From positions 1 to 64,000 of the forward strand of contig JASAND010023854.1 of the NCBI GenBank assembly GCA_030248195.1: a DNA stretch of 64,000 bases. The letters are read 5' to 3'. Position 1 is the stretch's first letter, and each line of letters begins with the position of its first letter. This document shows, in pieces, positions 41,809-53,830 of the stretch. The stretch comes from Trissonchulus latispiculum. Its lineage: Eukaryota > Nematoda > Enoplea > Enoplida > Ironidae. The notes below the pieces were generated by a model that made no database searches, had not been told where the DNA came from, and worked only from the letters and a program-made list of their open reading frames with translations. A program made the position numbers and the translations under genes.

Positions 41809-44800
41809 TTTCCCCACAACCACGCAGTGCGACTACCCCCCCTCACTGGGCGTTCGGCCCCCCTACAGCCTGTGTTCCAAAATACTCTTTGCAAACGTTT
41901 TATGATGTAGAAACAATTGCGTTTTTCAAATTTCCGCATCCCCACGCAGCGCGACTCCCCCTCCCTCCCGGTGGGCGTTCGGCCCCCCGTCATCATGTTT
42001 TGCGGCAAACCATTGTAAAAGTCGCTGATACACACGTACGTACGGAGACAATTGTGTTTTTTCAAATGCCCGTTCCCCCACGCAGCGCGACGCCCCCCCC
42101 GGTGGGCCATCGGCCCCCCTTCATCATGTTTTGCAGCAAACCATTGTAAAAGTCGCTGATACACACGTGCGTACGAATACAATTGCGTTTTTCCAAAGTT
42201 CCGCAACCCCACGCAGCGCGACGCCCCCCCCCCCGATGGGCGTTCGCCCCCCCCCCGGTCATTATGTTTTCTGGCAACCTTTGTAAAAGTTGCTGATTTA
42301 CACGTACGTACGGAAACAATTGCATTTTTCCAAACTTGCGCATCCCCACGCAGCGCTAACCCCCCCCGAATGGGCGTTCGGCCCCCCCGGTCATCATGTT
42401 TTCTGGCAACCTTTCTAAAAGTTGCTGATTTACACGTACGTACGGAAACAATTGCATTTGTCCAAATTTCCGCAACCCCACGCAGAGCCCCTCCCCCCCC
42501 CCGGGTGGGCGTTCGGCCCCCTCCAATCTGTGTTCCAAAATACTGTTTAGAAACGTTTTCTGATATACGTTTTATGATGCAGACACAATTGCGCATTTCA
42601 AATTTCCCCAAGCCCACGCTGCGCGACCCCCCCCCCCGATGGGCGTTTGCCCCCCTCCCGACATCATGTTTTCTGGCAACCTTTGTAAAAGTTGCTGATG
42701 TACACGTATATACGTACGGAGACAATTGCATTTGTCCAAACTTGCGCAACTCCACGCAGCGCGACGCCCCCCCCCCCGGTGGGCGTTCGGCCCCCTACAA
42801 TCTGTGTTCCAAAATACTGTTTAGAAACGTTTTCTGATATACGTTTTATGATGTAGAAACAATTGCGTTTTTCAAATTTTCGAATCCCCACGCAGCGCGA
42901 CTCCCCCTCCCTCCCGGTGGGTGTTCGGCCCCCCGTCATCATGTTTTCTGGCAACCTTTGTAAAAGTCGCTGATACACACGTACGTACGGAAACAATTGC
43001 ATTTGTCCAAATTTCTCCAGCCCCACGCAGCGCGACGCCCCCCCCAGTGGGTGTTCGGCACATCGTCGTCATGTCTTCAGGCAAACCTTTGTAAAAGTCA
43101 CTGATGTACACGTACGTACGTAAACAATTTCGTTTTTAAAATATCCCCGACCCTACGCAGGGCGACGCGCCCCCCCCCTGGTGGGCGTTCGGCCCCCCTC
43201 CACGCTGTGTTACAAAATACTCTGCAAACGTTTTAAGATGCAGAAACAATTGCGTTTTTCAAATTTCCACTATCCCACGCAGCGCGACGACCCCTCCCCC
43301 CCCTCTGGGCGTTCGGCCCCCCCTCCAACCTGTGTTCCAAAATAGTCTTTGGAAACGTTTTCTGATAAACGTTTTATGATTAAGAAACAATTGCGTATTT
43401 CTAATTTCCCCAAGCCCACGCAGCGCGACCCCCCCCCCGCCGGTGGGCGTTCGGCACCCTCGTCGTCATTTCTTCAGGCAACCCGTTGTAAAAGTCACTG
43501 ATGTACACGTACGTACGTTAACTATTGCGCTTTTGAAATATCCCCAACCCCACGCAAGGCGACGCCCCCCCCCCCCGGTGGGCGTTCGGCCCCCCTCCAC
43601 GCTGTGTTTAAAAATACTCTGCAAACGTTTTATGATGCAGAAACAACTGCGTTTTTCAAATTTCTCCAACCCCACGCAGCGCGACGCCCCCCCTGTGGGC
43701 GTTCGGCACCTCGTCGTCATGTCTTCAGGCAAACCTTTGTAAAAGTCACTGATGTACACGTAAGTAAGTAAACAATTGCATTTGTCCAAATTTCGCCAGC
43801 CCCACGCAGCGCGACGCCCCCCCCCCCAGTGGGTGTTCGGCACCTCGTCGTCATGTCTTCAGGCAAACCTTTGTAAAAGTCACTTAAGTAAGTAAACAAT
43901 TGCGTTTTTCAAATATATATCCCCAACCCCACGCAGGGCGATGCCCCTCCCCCCCCCCCGGTGGGCGTTCGGCCCCCCTCCACGCTGTGTTACAAAATAC
44001 TCTGCAAACGTTTTATGATGCTATGATGCAGAAACAATTGTGTTTTTCAAATTTCTCCAACACCACGCAGCGCGACGCCCCCCCGGTGGGCGTTCGGCCC
44101 CCCGTCATCATGTTTTGCAGCAAACCATTGTAATTGATACAATCGATAATTGTAATGTAAGTCGCTGATACACACGTACGTACGGAAACAATTGCATTCG
44201 TCCAAATTTCCGCAACCCCACGCAGCGCGACGTCCCCCCTCGGTGGGCGTTCGGCCCCCCTCCAATCTGTGTTCCAAAATACTGTTTAGAAACGTTTTCT
44301 GATATACGTTTTATGATGCAGACACAATTGCGTTTTTCAAATTTCCGCAAACCCACGCAGCGCGACTACCCCCCCGTGGGCCATAGGTCCCCTTCAACCT
44401 GTTTTCCAAAATACTCTGGAAACGTTTTCTGATATACGTTTTATGATGCAGAAACGATTGCGTATTTCAAATTTCCCCAAGCCTACGCTGCGCGACACCC
44501 CCCCGTCATCATGTTTTCTGGCAACCTTTGTAAAAGTTGCTGATGTACACGTACGTACGGAGACAATTGCATTTGTCCATATTTGCGCAACTCCACGCAG
44601 CGCGACGCCCCACCCGGCGTTCGCACCCCTCCGGTCATCATGTTTTCTGGCAACCTTTGTAAAAGTTGCTGATTTACACGTACGTACGGAAACAATTGCA
44701 TTTTTCCAAATTTGCGCATCCCCACGCAGCGCTAACCCCCCCCCCCCGAATGGGCGTTCGGCCCCCCGGTCATCATGTTTTCTGGCAACCTTTCTAAAAG

Positions 44801-47800
44801 TTGCTGATGTACACGTACGTACGGAGACAATTGTGTTTTTTCAAATGCCCGTTCTCCCACGCAGCGCGACGACCCCCCCCCCGGTGGGCCATCGGCCCCC
44901 CTTCAACCTGTTTTCCATAAATCCAAAATATATACTCTTTGGAAACATTTTCTGATAAACGATTTATGATGTAGAAACAATTGCTTTTTTCAAATTTCCC
45001 CAACCCCACTCAGCGCGACGCCCCCCTCAGTGGGCGTTCGGCCCCCTCCAATCTGTGTCCCAAAATACTGTTTAGAAACGTTTTCTGATATACGTTTTAT
45101 GATGCAGACACATTTGCGTTTTTCAAATTTCCGCAAACCCACGCAGCGCGACGACCCCCCCCCCGTGGGCCATCGGCCCCCTTCAACCTGTTTTCCAAAA
45201 TACTCTGGAAACGTTTTCTGATATACGTTTTATGATGCGGAAACGATTGCGTATTTCAAATTTCCCCAAGCCCATGCTGCGCGACACCCCCCCCCCCCGA
45301 TGGGCGGTTGCCTCCCCCCGTCATCATGTTTTCTGGCAACCTTTGTAAAAGTTGCTGATGTACACGTACGTACGGAAACAATTGCATTTGTCCAAATTTG
45401 CGCAACTCCACGCAGCGCGACGCCCCCCCTGTGGGCGTTCGGCCCCCCCTCCGGTCATCATGTTTTCTGGCAACCTTTGTAAAAGTTGCTGATTTACACG
45501 TACGTACGGAAACAATTGCATTTTTCCAAATTTGCGCATACCCACGCAGCGCTACCGCCCCCCAATGGGCGTTCGGCCCCCCTGTCATCATGTTTTCTGG
45601 CAACCTTTCTAAAAGTTCCAAAATACTGTTTAGAAACGTTTTCTAATATACGTTTTATGATGCAGACACAATTGCGTTTTTCAAATTTCCCCAATCCCAC
45701 GCAGCGCGACTCCCCCTCCCTCCCGGTGGGCGTTCGGCCCCCCCGGTCATTATGTTTTCTGGCAACCTTTGTAAAAGTTGCTGATTTACACGTACGTACG
45801 GAAACAATTGCATTTTTCCAAACTTGCGCATCCCCACGCAGCGCTAACCCCCCCCCCCCGAATGGGCGTTCGGCCCCCCCGGTCATCATGTTTTCTGGCA
45901 ACCTTTGTAAAAGTTGCTGATTTACACGTACGTACGGAAACAATTGCATTTTTCCAAATTTGCGCATCCCCACGCAGCGCTAACCCCCCCCCCGAATGGG
46001 CGTTCGGCCCCCCCGGTCATCATGTTTTCTGGCAACCTTTCTAAAAGTTGCTGATGTACAGTTGCTGATGTACAGTAATAGTTGCTGATGTTTTCCAAAA
46101 TATATACTCTTTGGAAGCATTTTCTGATAAACGATTTATGATGTAGAAACAATTGCGTTTTTCAAATTTCCCCAACCCCACTCAGCGCGACGCCACCCCC
46201 CTCAGTGGGCGTTCGGCCCCCCTACAGCCTGTGTTCCAAAATACTCTTTGGAAACATTTTCTGATAAACGTTTTATGATGTAGAAACAATTGCGTTTTCC
46301 AAATTTCCCCAAACCCACGCAGCGCGACGTCCCCCCTCGGTGGGCGTTCGGCCCCCCCCACATCATGCTTCGCCGCAACCCACTGTAATTGATACAATCG
46401 ATAATTGTACTGTAAGTAGCTGATACACACGTACGTACGGAAACAATTGCATTCGTCCAAATTTCCGCAACCCCACGCAGCGCGACGTCCCCCCTCGGTG
46501 GGCGTTCGGCCCCCCTCCAATCTGTGTTCCAAAATACTGTTTAGAAACGTTTTCTGATATACGTTTTATGATGCAGACACAATTGCGTTTTTCAAATTTC
46601 CCCAAACCCACGCAGCGCGACTACCCCCCCCCCGTGGGCCATCAGTCCCCTTCAACCTGTTTTCCAAAATACTCTGGAAACGTTTTCTGATATACGTTTT
46701 ATGATGCAGAAACGATTGCGTATTTCAAATTTCCCCAAGCCCACGCTGCGCGACACCCCCCCCGGCAGCATGTTGTCGGGCAACCATTGTAAAAGTTGCT
46801 GATGTACACGTACGTACGGAGACAATTGCATTTGTCCATATGGCCCCCCCCCCCCCCCCGATGGGCGTTCGCACCCCTCCGGTCATCATGTTTTCTGGCA
46901 ACCTTTGTAAAAGTTGCTGATTTACACGTACGTACGTAAAAAATTGGTTTTTTACATATTTTCGCATCCCCACGCCGCGCTAACCCCCCCCCCCCCCCCC
47001 AATGGGCGTACGGCCCCCCGGTCATCATGTTTTCTGGCAACCTTTCTAAAAGTGCGATGACGAAGGGCAGACAAGGGGGTTGGAGGCCCCCCCGGGGGGG
47101 CGGCCCGGGGAAAAAAGTGCGCAAAAATACCAGGATTTAAGGTCTAAATAGCTATTTTACGAAAAAATTCCGGCGAAGCCGGAAAATTTTGAAATTTGAC
47201 CATTTTGGAAAAAACGTAGACCTCAGTACGGAGACAATTGTGCTTTTTTTCAAATGTGGGCCATCGGCCCCCCTTCAACCTGTTTTCCAAAAATCCAAAA
47301 TATATACTCTTTGGAAACATTTTCTGATAAACGATTTATGATGTAGAAACAATTGCTTTTTTCAAATTTCCGCAAACCCACGCAGCGCGACGACCCCCCC
47401 CCCGTGGGCCATCGGCCCCCTTCAACCTGTTTTCCAAAATACTCTGGAAACGTTTTCTGATATACGTTTTATGATGCAGATACGATTGCGTATTTCAAAT
47501 TTCCCCAAACCCACGCTGCGCGACGCCCCCCCCCCAGTGGGCGTTCGGCACCTCGTCCTCATGTCTTAAGACAAACCTTTGTAAAAGCCACTGAGGTACA
47601 CGTGCATACGTAAACCATTGCGTTGTTCAAATATCCCCAAGCCCACGCAGGGCGACGACCCCCCCCCCCTGGTGGGCGTTCGGCCCCTCTCCACGCTGTG
47701 TTACAAAATACTCTGCAAACGTTTTATGATGCAGAAACAATTGCTTTTTTCAAATTTCTCCAGCCACACGCAGCGCGACGCCCCAGTGGGTGTTCGGCAC

Positions 47801-48985
47801 CTCATCGTCATGTCTTCAGGCAAATCTTTGTAAAAGTCACTGATGTACACGTACGTACGTATATAAACAATTTCGTTTTTAAAATATCCGCGACCCTACG
47901 CAGGGCGACGCCCCCCTCCTGGTGGGCGTTCGGCCCCCCTCCACGCTGTGTTACAAAATACTCTGCAAACGTTTTAAGATACAGATACAATTTCGTTTTT
48001 CAAATTTCCCCTATCCCACGCAGCGCGACGACCCCTCCCCCTATGGGCGTTCGCCCCCCCTCCAACCTGTGTTCCAAAATAGTCTTTGGAAATTGGAAAC
48101 GTTTTCTGATAAACGTTTTATGATTAAGAAACAATTGCGTATTTCTAATTTCCCCAAGCCCACGCAGCGCGACCCCCCCCCTCGCCGGTGGGCGTTCGGC
48201 ACCTCGTCGTCATTTCTTCAGGCAAACCTTTGTAAAAGTCACTGATGTACACGTAAGTAAGTAAACAATTGCGTTTTTCAAATATCCCCAACCCCACGCA
48301 AGGCGACGCCCCCCCCCGGGTGGGCGTTCGGCCCCCCTCCACGCTGTGTTAAAAAATACTCTGCAAACGTTTTATGATGCAGAAACAACTGCGTTTTTCA
48401 AATTTCTCCAACCCCACGCAGCGCGACGCCCCCCTGTGGGCGTTCGGCACCTCGTCGTCATGTCTTCAGGCAAACCTTTGTAAAAGTCACTGATGTACAC
48501 GTAAGTAAGTAAACTATTGCGTTTTTCAAATACCCCCCACCCCACGCAGGGCGCTGCCCCTCCCCCCCCCCGGGTGGGCGTTCGGCCCCCCTCCACGCTG
48601 TGTTACAAAATACTCTGCAAACGTTTTATGATGCTATGATCCAGAAACAATTGTGTTTTTCAAATTTCTCCAACACCACGCAGCGCGACGCCCCTCCTCC
48701 CCCGGTGGGCGTTCGGCACCTCGTAGTCGTGTCTTCAGGCAAACCTTTGTAAAAGTCACTGATGTACACGTACGTATGTAAACAATTGCGCTTTTCAAAC
48801 TTCCCCAATCCCACGCAGCGCGACGCCCCCCCCCCGGTGGGCATTCGGCCCCCCTCCAACCTGTGTTAAAAAATACTCTGCAAACGTTTTATTATGCAGA
48901 AACAATTGCGTTTTTCAAATTTCTGCAACCCCACGCAGCGCGACGCCCACCCCCCGGTGGGCGTTCGACACCTCGTCGTCATGTC
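41809..48985. repeat. Mosaic tandem array S2, ~50 units of two cassette types
   Basis: Every unit shares CCACGCAGCGCGAC, a C run, GTGGGCGTTCGGCCCC at one side and AACAATTGCGTTTTTCAAAT at the other. Between them is one of two cassettes: type A (TGTGTTCCAAAATACT...AACGTTTTCTGATA, ATGATGCAGA), the complement of the S1 unit at 7 kb, or type B (ATCATGTTTTCTGGCAACCT, GTAAAAGT.GCTGAT, ACACGTACGTACGG), with a B' variant (GTCATGTCTTCAGGCAAACC). A and B are interspersed without fixed order. Hybrid units occur at about 45600-45620 and 46040-46110. C runs vary from about 5 to 18. Confidence 0.9.
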
Positions 48986-49475
48986 CAGTGTTTTTTGCTC
49001 AAAAACGCGTGTAATTACACACTTTTTTCTGGAAAATAGCAAAAAAATTTTGGCGACTGTGTAACGTTACAACAAAATTTTGGACAAATTTTACCAAATG
49101 GTCGGAACTTTTTCCAATGCTCATTCATTTGTTTCCACATATTTATCGTTTCTGGGGGGCTTCGCCCCCCCAGACCCCCCTTTTGTACCATGTCTTGCAT
49201 TTTATTTTCGGTATTATTTAAGCATATATATATAAGTTATATGCATATTATATTTGCTATATTTGTTCGTTCTTGTATAAAAAATGCGTGCACACTAGCT
49301 TTTTTCAAAATTTTTCAGCTTATGAAGCAAAATTTAACTGGTTCCTTGCCAAATTTTGTGATACAGGAGGCCTTTCGAAGAATTATGCTCCTTCGGTGCA
49401 CTGGTGTTTTCCTTCGTTCTATCAAGTCATAACCAATATATAAATGCAAATCATCGATGTAACTGCTATTAAATA
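48986..49475. mobile_element. hAT-like element (CAGTGTTTTTTT TIR), copy 2, truncated
   Basis: It begins CAGTGTTTTTTGCTC at 48986 within the edge of array S2 and matches 35390-35870 through the CACACTTTTTTCTGG, GTGTAACGTTAC, GGGGGGCTTCGCCCCCC and CATCGATGTAACTGCT landmarks, then stops where the flank of foldback element 2 begins. The right end is missing. Confidence 0.82.
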
Positions 49476-49531
49476 AAATAATATTAAGTAAAATTAAAAA
49501 TATTTTTCTTCTACAGCGAAAAATGCTGGAA

Positions 49532-51128
49532 ACTAGAGGGAAAAATGCCCTAGACGGGCATGCAGAGGCGAGAATAGGGAAAGAAGGAGGAAGGGCTGAA
49601 AAATGCCAATATAATTGACAGTCGGCGCTGAAAATGATAGAAACTAGATTCAGCGCCGAATAGGGAAAACAGTCGGCGCTAAAAATGATAGAAACTAGAT
49701 TCAGCGCCGAATAGGGAAAGCAGTCGGCGCTGAAAATGATAGAAACTAGATTCAGCGCCGAATAGGGAAAGCAGTCGGCGCTGAAAATGATAGAAACTAG
49801 ATTCAGCGCCGAATAGGGAAAGCAGTCGGCGCTGAAAATAATAGAAACTAGATTCAGCGCCGAATAGGGAAAGCAGTCGGCGCTGAAAATGATAGAAACT
49901 AGATTCAGCGCCGAATAGGGAATGCAGTCGGGTAGCGTGGAACAGGCAATTCCTCCGTCCATCCTATTCGCGTGAATTGCGATATATCCAGCTCAACAGT
50001 TCATTTCTCTAACAATGTTACCTTCGATGCGGTAATCTCATTAACTGTGAATGGGTTTCATACCTACTCGCGTGAATTACAATAATATGTTGATATGAGC
50101 GGCTGCTTTCGCGTAAAATTTTGTCTTAATCAGAAATCTAGAAACTCCCTGGGTTCTCTACTTTTAGACTTACTTGAGCCTCGCAACTGTATCTATTGCC
50201 ATCGCGTTTTAATGTCCTAATATTGACAGGATTAAGATTTCATTTTGGCACTTACTTTTATCGGCTTTTCCAACACAACATTTTTAACGATCAATGACAC
50301 TTTTAATTTGTTTTAGACTATTATTAAGAGCGAAATTATTAAAGCTCCAAATGCGTAACAGAGTATTTAGTTGGAACTAGTAATACTAATTATTAGATTT
50401 TCTGTTTAAAATTTCTCATTGGCTATCTGAGACAATGCAGTTTACGTACTTCATGCAGAAGAAATCCGGCTTTAACTTTGCGTAAAAGAACAAAGCTAGC
50501 TAGCTACAGCACATTTCGTTCACATAATGACGCCTAATATTAACTGCGTTAGTTTATGATCCACAATCAACAACGAACTTTCTACTCTCCAAAAGCAGAC
50601 TTTGCTTACTCAAACGATATGGGTGTAGCCTGCCTCATTTCTAACACAGTAGATACCACGTTCTCGGGTATTGCAGAGCAGTTCACGCGAATAGGATGGA
50701 CGGAGGAATTGCCTGTTCCACGCTACCCGACTGCATTCCCTATTCGGCGCTGAATCTAGTTTCTATCATTTTCAGCGCCGACTGCTTTCCCTATTCGGCG
50801 CTGAATCTAGTTTCTATTATTTTCAGCGCCGACTGCTTTCCCTATTCGGCGCTGAATCTAGTTTCTATCATTTTCAGCGCCGACTGCTTTCCCTATTCGG
50901 CGCTGAATCTAGTTTCTATCATTTTCAGCGCCGACTGCTTTCCCTATTCGGCGCTGAATCTAGTTTCTATCATTTTTAGCGCCGACTGTTTTCCCTATTC
51001 GGCGCTGAATCTAGTTTCTATCATTTTCAGCGCCGACTGTCAATTATATTGGCATTTTTCAGCCCTTCCTCCTTTCCTTTCCCTATTCTCGCCTCTGCAT
51101 GCCCGTCTAGGGCATTTTTCCCTCTAGT
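49532..51128. mobile_element. Foldback-like element, copy 2 (inverted)
   Basis: Inverted arms 49532-49985 and 50673-51128, each with six 51-bp units, flank a ~690-bp middle that matches the middle of copy 1 in the opposite orientation (for example GAACTGCTCTGCA.TACCCGA, GATTGTGGAT.AT.AACTAACG). The left flank (TTTTCGCTGTAGAAG inverted) is shared with the right flank of copy 1. The right tip is followed directly by low-quality sequence. No transposase. Confidence 0.8.
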
Positions 51129-51330
51129 AAAAAAGGGGGGGCAGTTGTTGGTTGGTTGGGTGGTTGTTTGGGCTATCCGCGGGGGGGGTTTCCCAAGGGG
51201 GGGGCCCCAGGCTATAACATGGGGGGAAACCTTTGTGGGTTGGTGTTTTTTTGGGGGTTTGGTTGGGTTTTTTTTCTGGTGGTGGGGTAAGGGGGCGGGG
51301 GGGGACCCCGGTATGATTCAACCCTTTTTT
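51129..51330. other. Probable base-calling or assembly artefact
   Basis: Immediately after the foldback tip (CCCTCTAG) the sequence becomes runs of G and T with TTGGTTGGTTGGGTGG-like steps and no relation to anything else in the window. This resembles the degraded end of a read or a poor gap fill. Confidence 0.5.
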
Positions 51331-52220
51331 AGTTAGTATGATTCAAAAAACCCGATCTAAGTAGCTTTTTTTCAGATCTCATGTGCCGTTGAAAATGCTG
51401 CATCAACTGGCCAGGTTTCGTGAAGTTTAACACATAAACATAGGGCAATTTTTGAAAAATGCTAAAAATGATGTAATTTGATAAAACTTATTATTCTATC
51501 GTGTAGAGAATGGTTTTTTACGTAGAATTGGCTGTTAAAATCCACAATTGTACCTGTATTGGGTCCACCAGCTGCGAAATGGCACTGACTTTTAAGGTTT
51601 TTGGCCCCTAGCTAGCCAGGTAAGCAAAATTGTCCGAATCTGACCGCATAGGATGACGCAGCGTGCTCGATAGTACCGTGCTATGGTCTCTAATTGTTTC
51701 CGTGTTGAGTTGTTAAAAAATTTTTCAAAAAAATTCGGGTGGGTTTTTTTCCCCCCAAAGTGGGTTTTTTCCCCGCCACTTTTGGCAATGTGCCAGACTA
51801 ACGGTACAGCGGATCGGTCTAATTTTGGCTGTGTGCAAAGAGGAAGAGTTGCCATCATTTCTAGCCCAACCCAGTCAAAAGTTACATCGGTCCAAACTTC
51901 TGGTAAATTTTTGGATGGTTGAACCAAAAAGTAGTTGTCATTTTCAAAATGTCATAAAATAAGCAATAGTGGACCAAATGGCTTGATCTCTGCATACATA
52001 GGTTAGAAAGAGTCGCGCTTCCTGCTGGTATGTTTTGGAGCTCATATCTCCAACCCATGACCCAGGAGGCGGGTGGGTTTTTTTTCACCCCATGGCTATA
52101 CATTGGACGTTTATTTCTTGCAAAAACTGAATTATCGCGCCGAAGGCGCGAAAATTTTTTAAAAATAGCAAAAATTTCCCATTTTGTCATCCCAAAAGGG
52201 GGGTCTAGACCCCATGAACC
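51331..52220. repeat. Dispersed segment copy 2 and MITE remnant
   Basis: 51615-51872 is the partner of 37940-38216. 52090-52215 matches the centre of the CAGGCCCG MITE (GTTTATTTCTTGCAAAAA, GCGCCGAAGGCGCG hairpin, CATTTTGTCATCCCAAAA, GGGGTCTAGACCCC). No gene supported. Confidence 0.65.
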
Positions 52221-52261
52221 CATAGGTGTACCACCTGTTTGGGTGGGGGGGGGAGTAGAAG

Positions 52262-52702
52262 CATAGGTGAACCAGGCTACAGTTTGCCCCCTGTGAGACC
52301 CCCCCCACGAGAAGGCCAGACCCCCCACCCCCCATACCCGACCTCGACTACTCCCCCCCAAGCCGAGCTCAGACCCCCCTCCCCCCCTAAAATGGGGTCC
52401 AAACAAGCGAAAAAATGCCAAATTTTTGCAAAATTTTTTGCAATTTTTCAAAAATTTTCTGAAAAAATTGGCTGGAAATAGTTAAAAACGATAAAAAATA
52501 GGCTGTAAAACGCAATACGAGTAGTTTTTGAGTAGATTTATGTCGAAAATAGTATTTTATGTCAAAAAAGGGCCATTTTTAGATGAAAAAATTTGGGTAC
52601 AGTTTGGGTACAGTTTTTTCGAAAATTTCCGATTTTTAGACCCCCCCAAGCCGGATTTGGACTTTTTACTCCCCCCCAACCCAAACAGGTGGTGCACCTA
52701 TG
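52262..52702. mobile_element. Inner hAT-like element of the same CATAGGTG family
   Basis: Ends CATAGGTGAACC and GGTGCACCTATG; AGTAGAAG is duplicated exactly at 52254-52261 and 52703-52710. It lies only 41 bp inside the outer element and in the opposite orientation, so a family member inserted into a relative. Length 441 bp, non-coding. Confidence 0.92.
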
Positions 52703-52836
52703 AGTAGAAGGCCCAAATTTGGCTCGGGGGACCCCACCCAAATCTGAAATTTGGGGGGGGAGGACCCCCCCCCCTAAACTGTACCCAAGTTTTTTTAGCT
52801 AAAAATACTACTTTTTCGACGTACAGTACATTAAAC

Positions 52837-53830
52837 CATAGTTTCCCTGGAACTTTGGGTCTGGGGGGGGTAAATCTTGGCTGACCTCGAAATGTGATGG
52901 GGGGGTACCCATAGGTGTAAGGTGGGGGGGGGGGGGGTGGGGGTGGGGGGGGCGCCCCCCCCAAGCATTTTTTCAACCCGACCCAAAAACTTTTTGGGGG
53001 GGGACGTACCCCCCCCCAACTGGGGGGGGGGGGGGGGAGTAGTCGCGCCGAAGGCGCGAAAAATGGCCAAAATTTGGGTATTTTTAGGGTAAATTTTTAA
53101 ATTTTTTTCAGAAATGTCCAAATTTTTGGCTCAAACTGTTTATTATTATGAGAACTACACGTTTTTAACTGAATTATGGATCTTATGACTCAATATTGAC
53201 CTTATTTTGGACTTGGAAACATGTTGGCAATCAAGTTTTTGAGTTTAAAACCACTGTCTACTGTTAAAATTACTTTATGGTTAGATGTTTTTTATCATTA
53301 GAAACGGCTGAAAATGCGATTTTTGGCATAAAAAATGAAAAATTTTTTGGGGGAGGGTTGGGGGGGGTCCTGGGGGGGGGTTGGGGGGGTCGCCAGAGGG
53401 GGCCCCCCCAGAAAATGTTGGGGGGGAGCCTCCCCCACCCCAAATCTCCGTTACACCTATGGGGGTACCCCCCCCCCCCAGAATTCGGACCTCAGAAATT
53501 TCGAAAAATGGACAAAAAATGCAAAATTTTCTGTAATTTAGCCCTTTTTTCATCAAAATAAGGCTTGTTCTTAACGTTTTAGGTGTTTTTGCACCGTTTT
53601 AAAGCGATTTTAGGTCAAAATTTTAAAAAAAATTTTCAAAAAATGACCATTTTTCGACCAAATTTAGCTAACTTTTTGGGTCCAAAAATCGTTGAGGGGG
53701 GGTGCGGGGGGGGGGGGTAGCCCAAAGTTGGGGGAGGGTAAGTCAAAAAATCTGGGGTGGGGGGGGGTAAATTTGGTCAAAAATTTTGGAGGGGATACCC
53801 CCCCAACCCCCCCCCCCAAAGGAAACTATG
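52837..53830. mobile_element. Nested hAT-like element (CATAGTTTCC TIR)
   Basis: Ends CATAGTTTCC and GGAAACTATG are perfectly inverted over 10 bp; CATTAAAC is duplicated exactly at 52829-52836 and 53831-53838. Its interior contains another element (52910-53461). A partial inverted relative of its left end lies at 54500-54584. Non-coding. Confidence 0.92.
52910..53461. mobile_element. Innermost hAT-like element (CATAGGTGTAA TIR)
   Basis: Ends CATAGGTGTAAGG and CGTTACACCTATG (inverted with one mismatch); GGGGTACC is duplicated exactly at 52902-52909 and 53462-53469. The interior has G runs, a GCGCCGAAGGCGC hairpin at 53044-53056 and AT-rich DNA. It is the youngest of this stack by position. Confidence 0.92.

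Noticed and set aside
41760..42755. 331-codon minus-strand open frame
   Set aside because: It runs through array S2 and its sequence repeats with the array in several phases; there is no domain or start context.
52698..53561. Proline/glycine-rich frames on both strands
   Set aside because: They arise from C and G runs in hAT-like elements.
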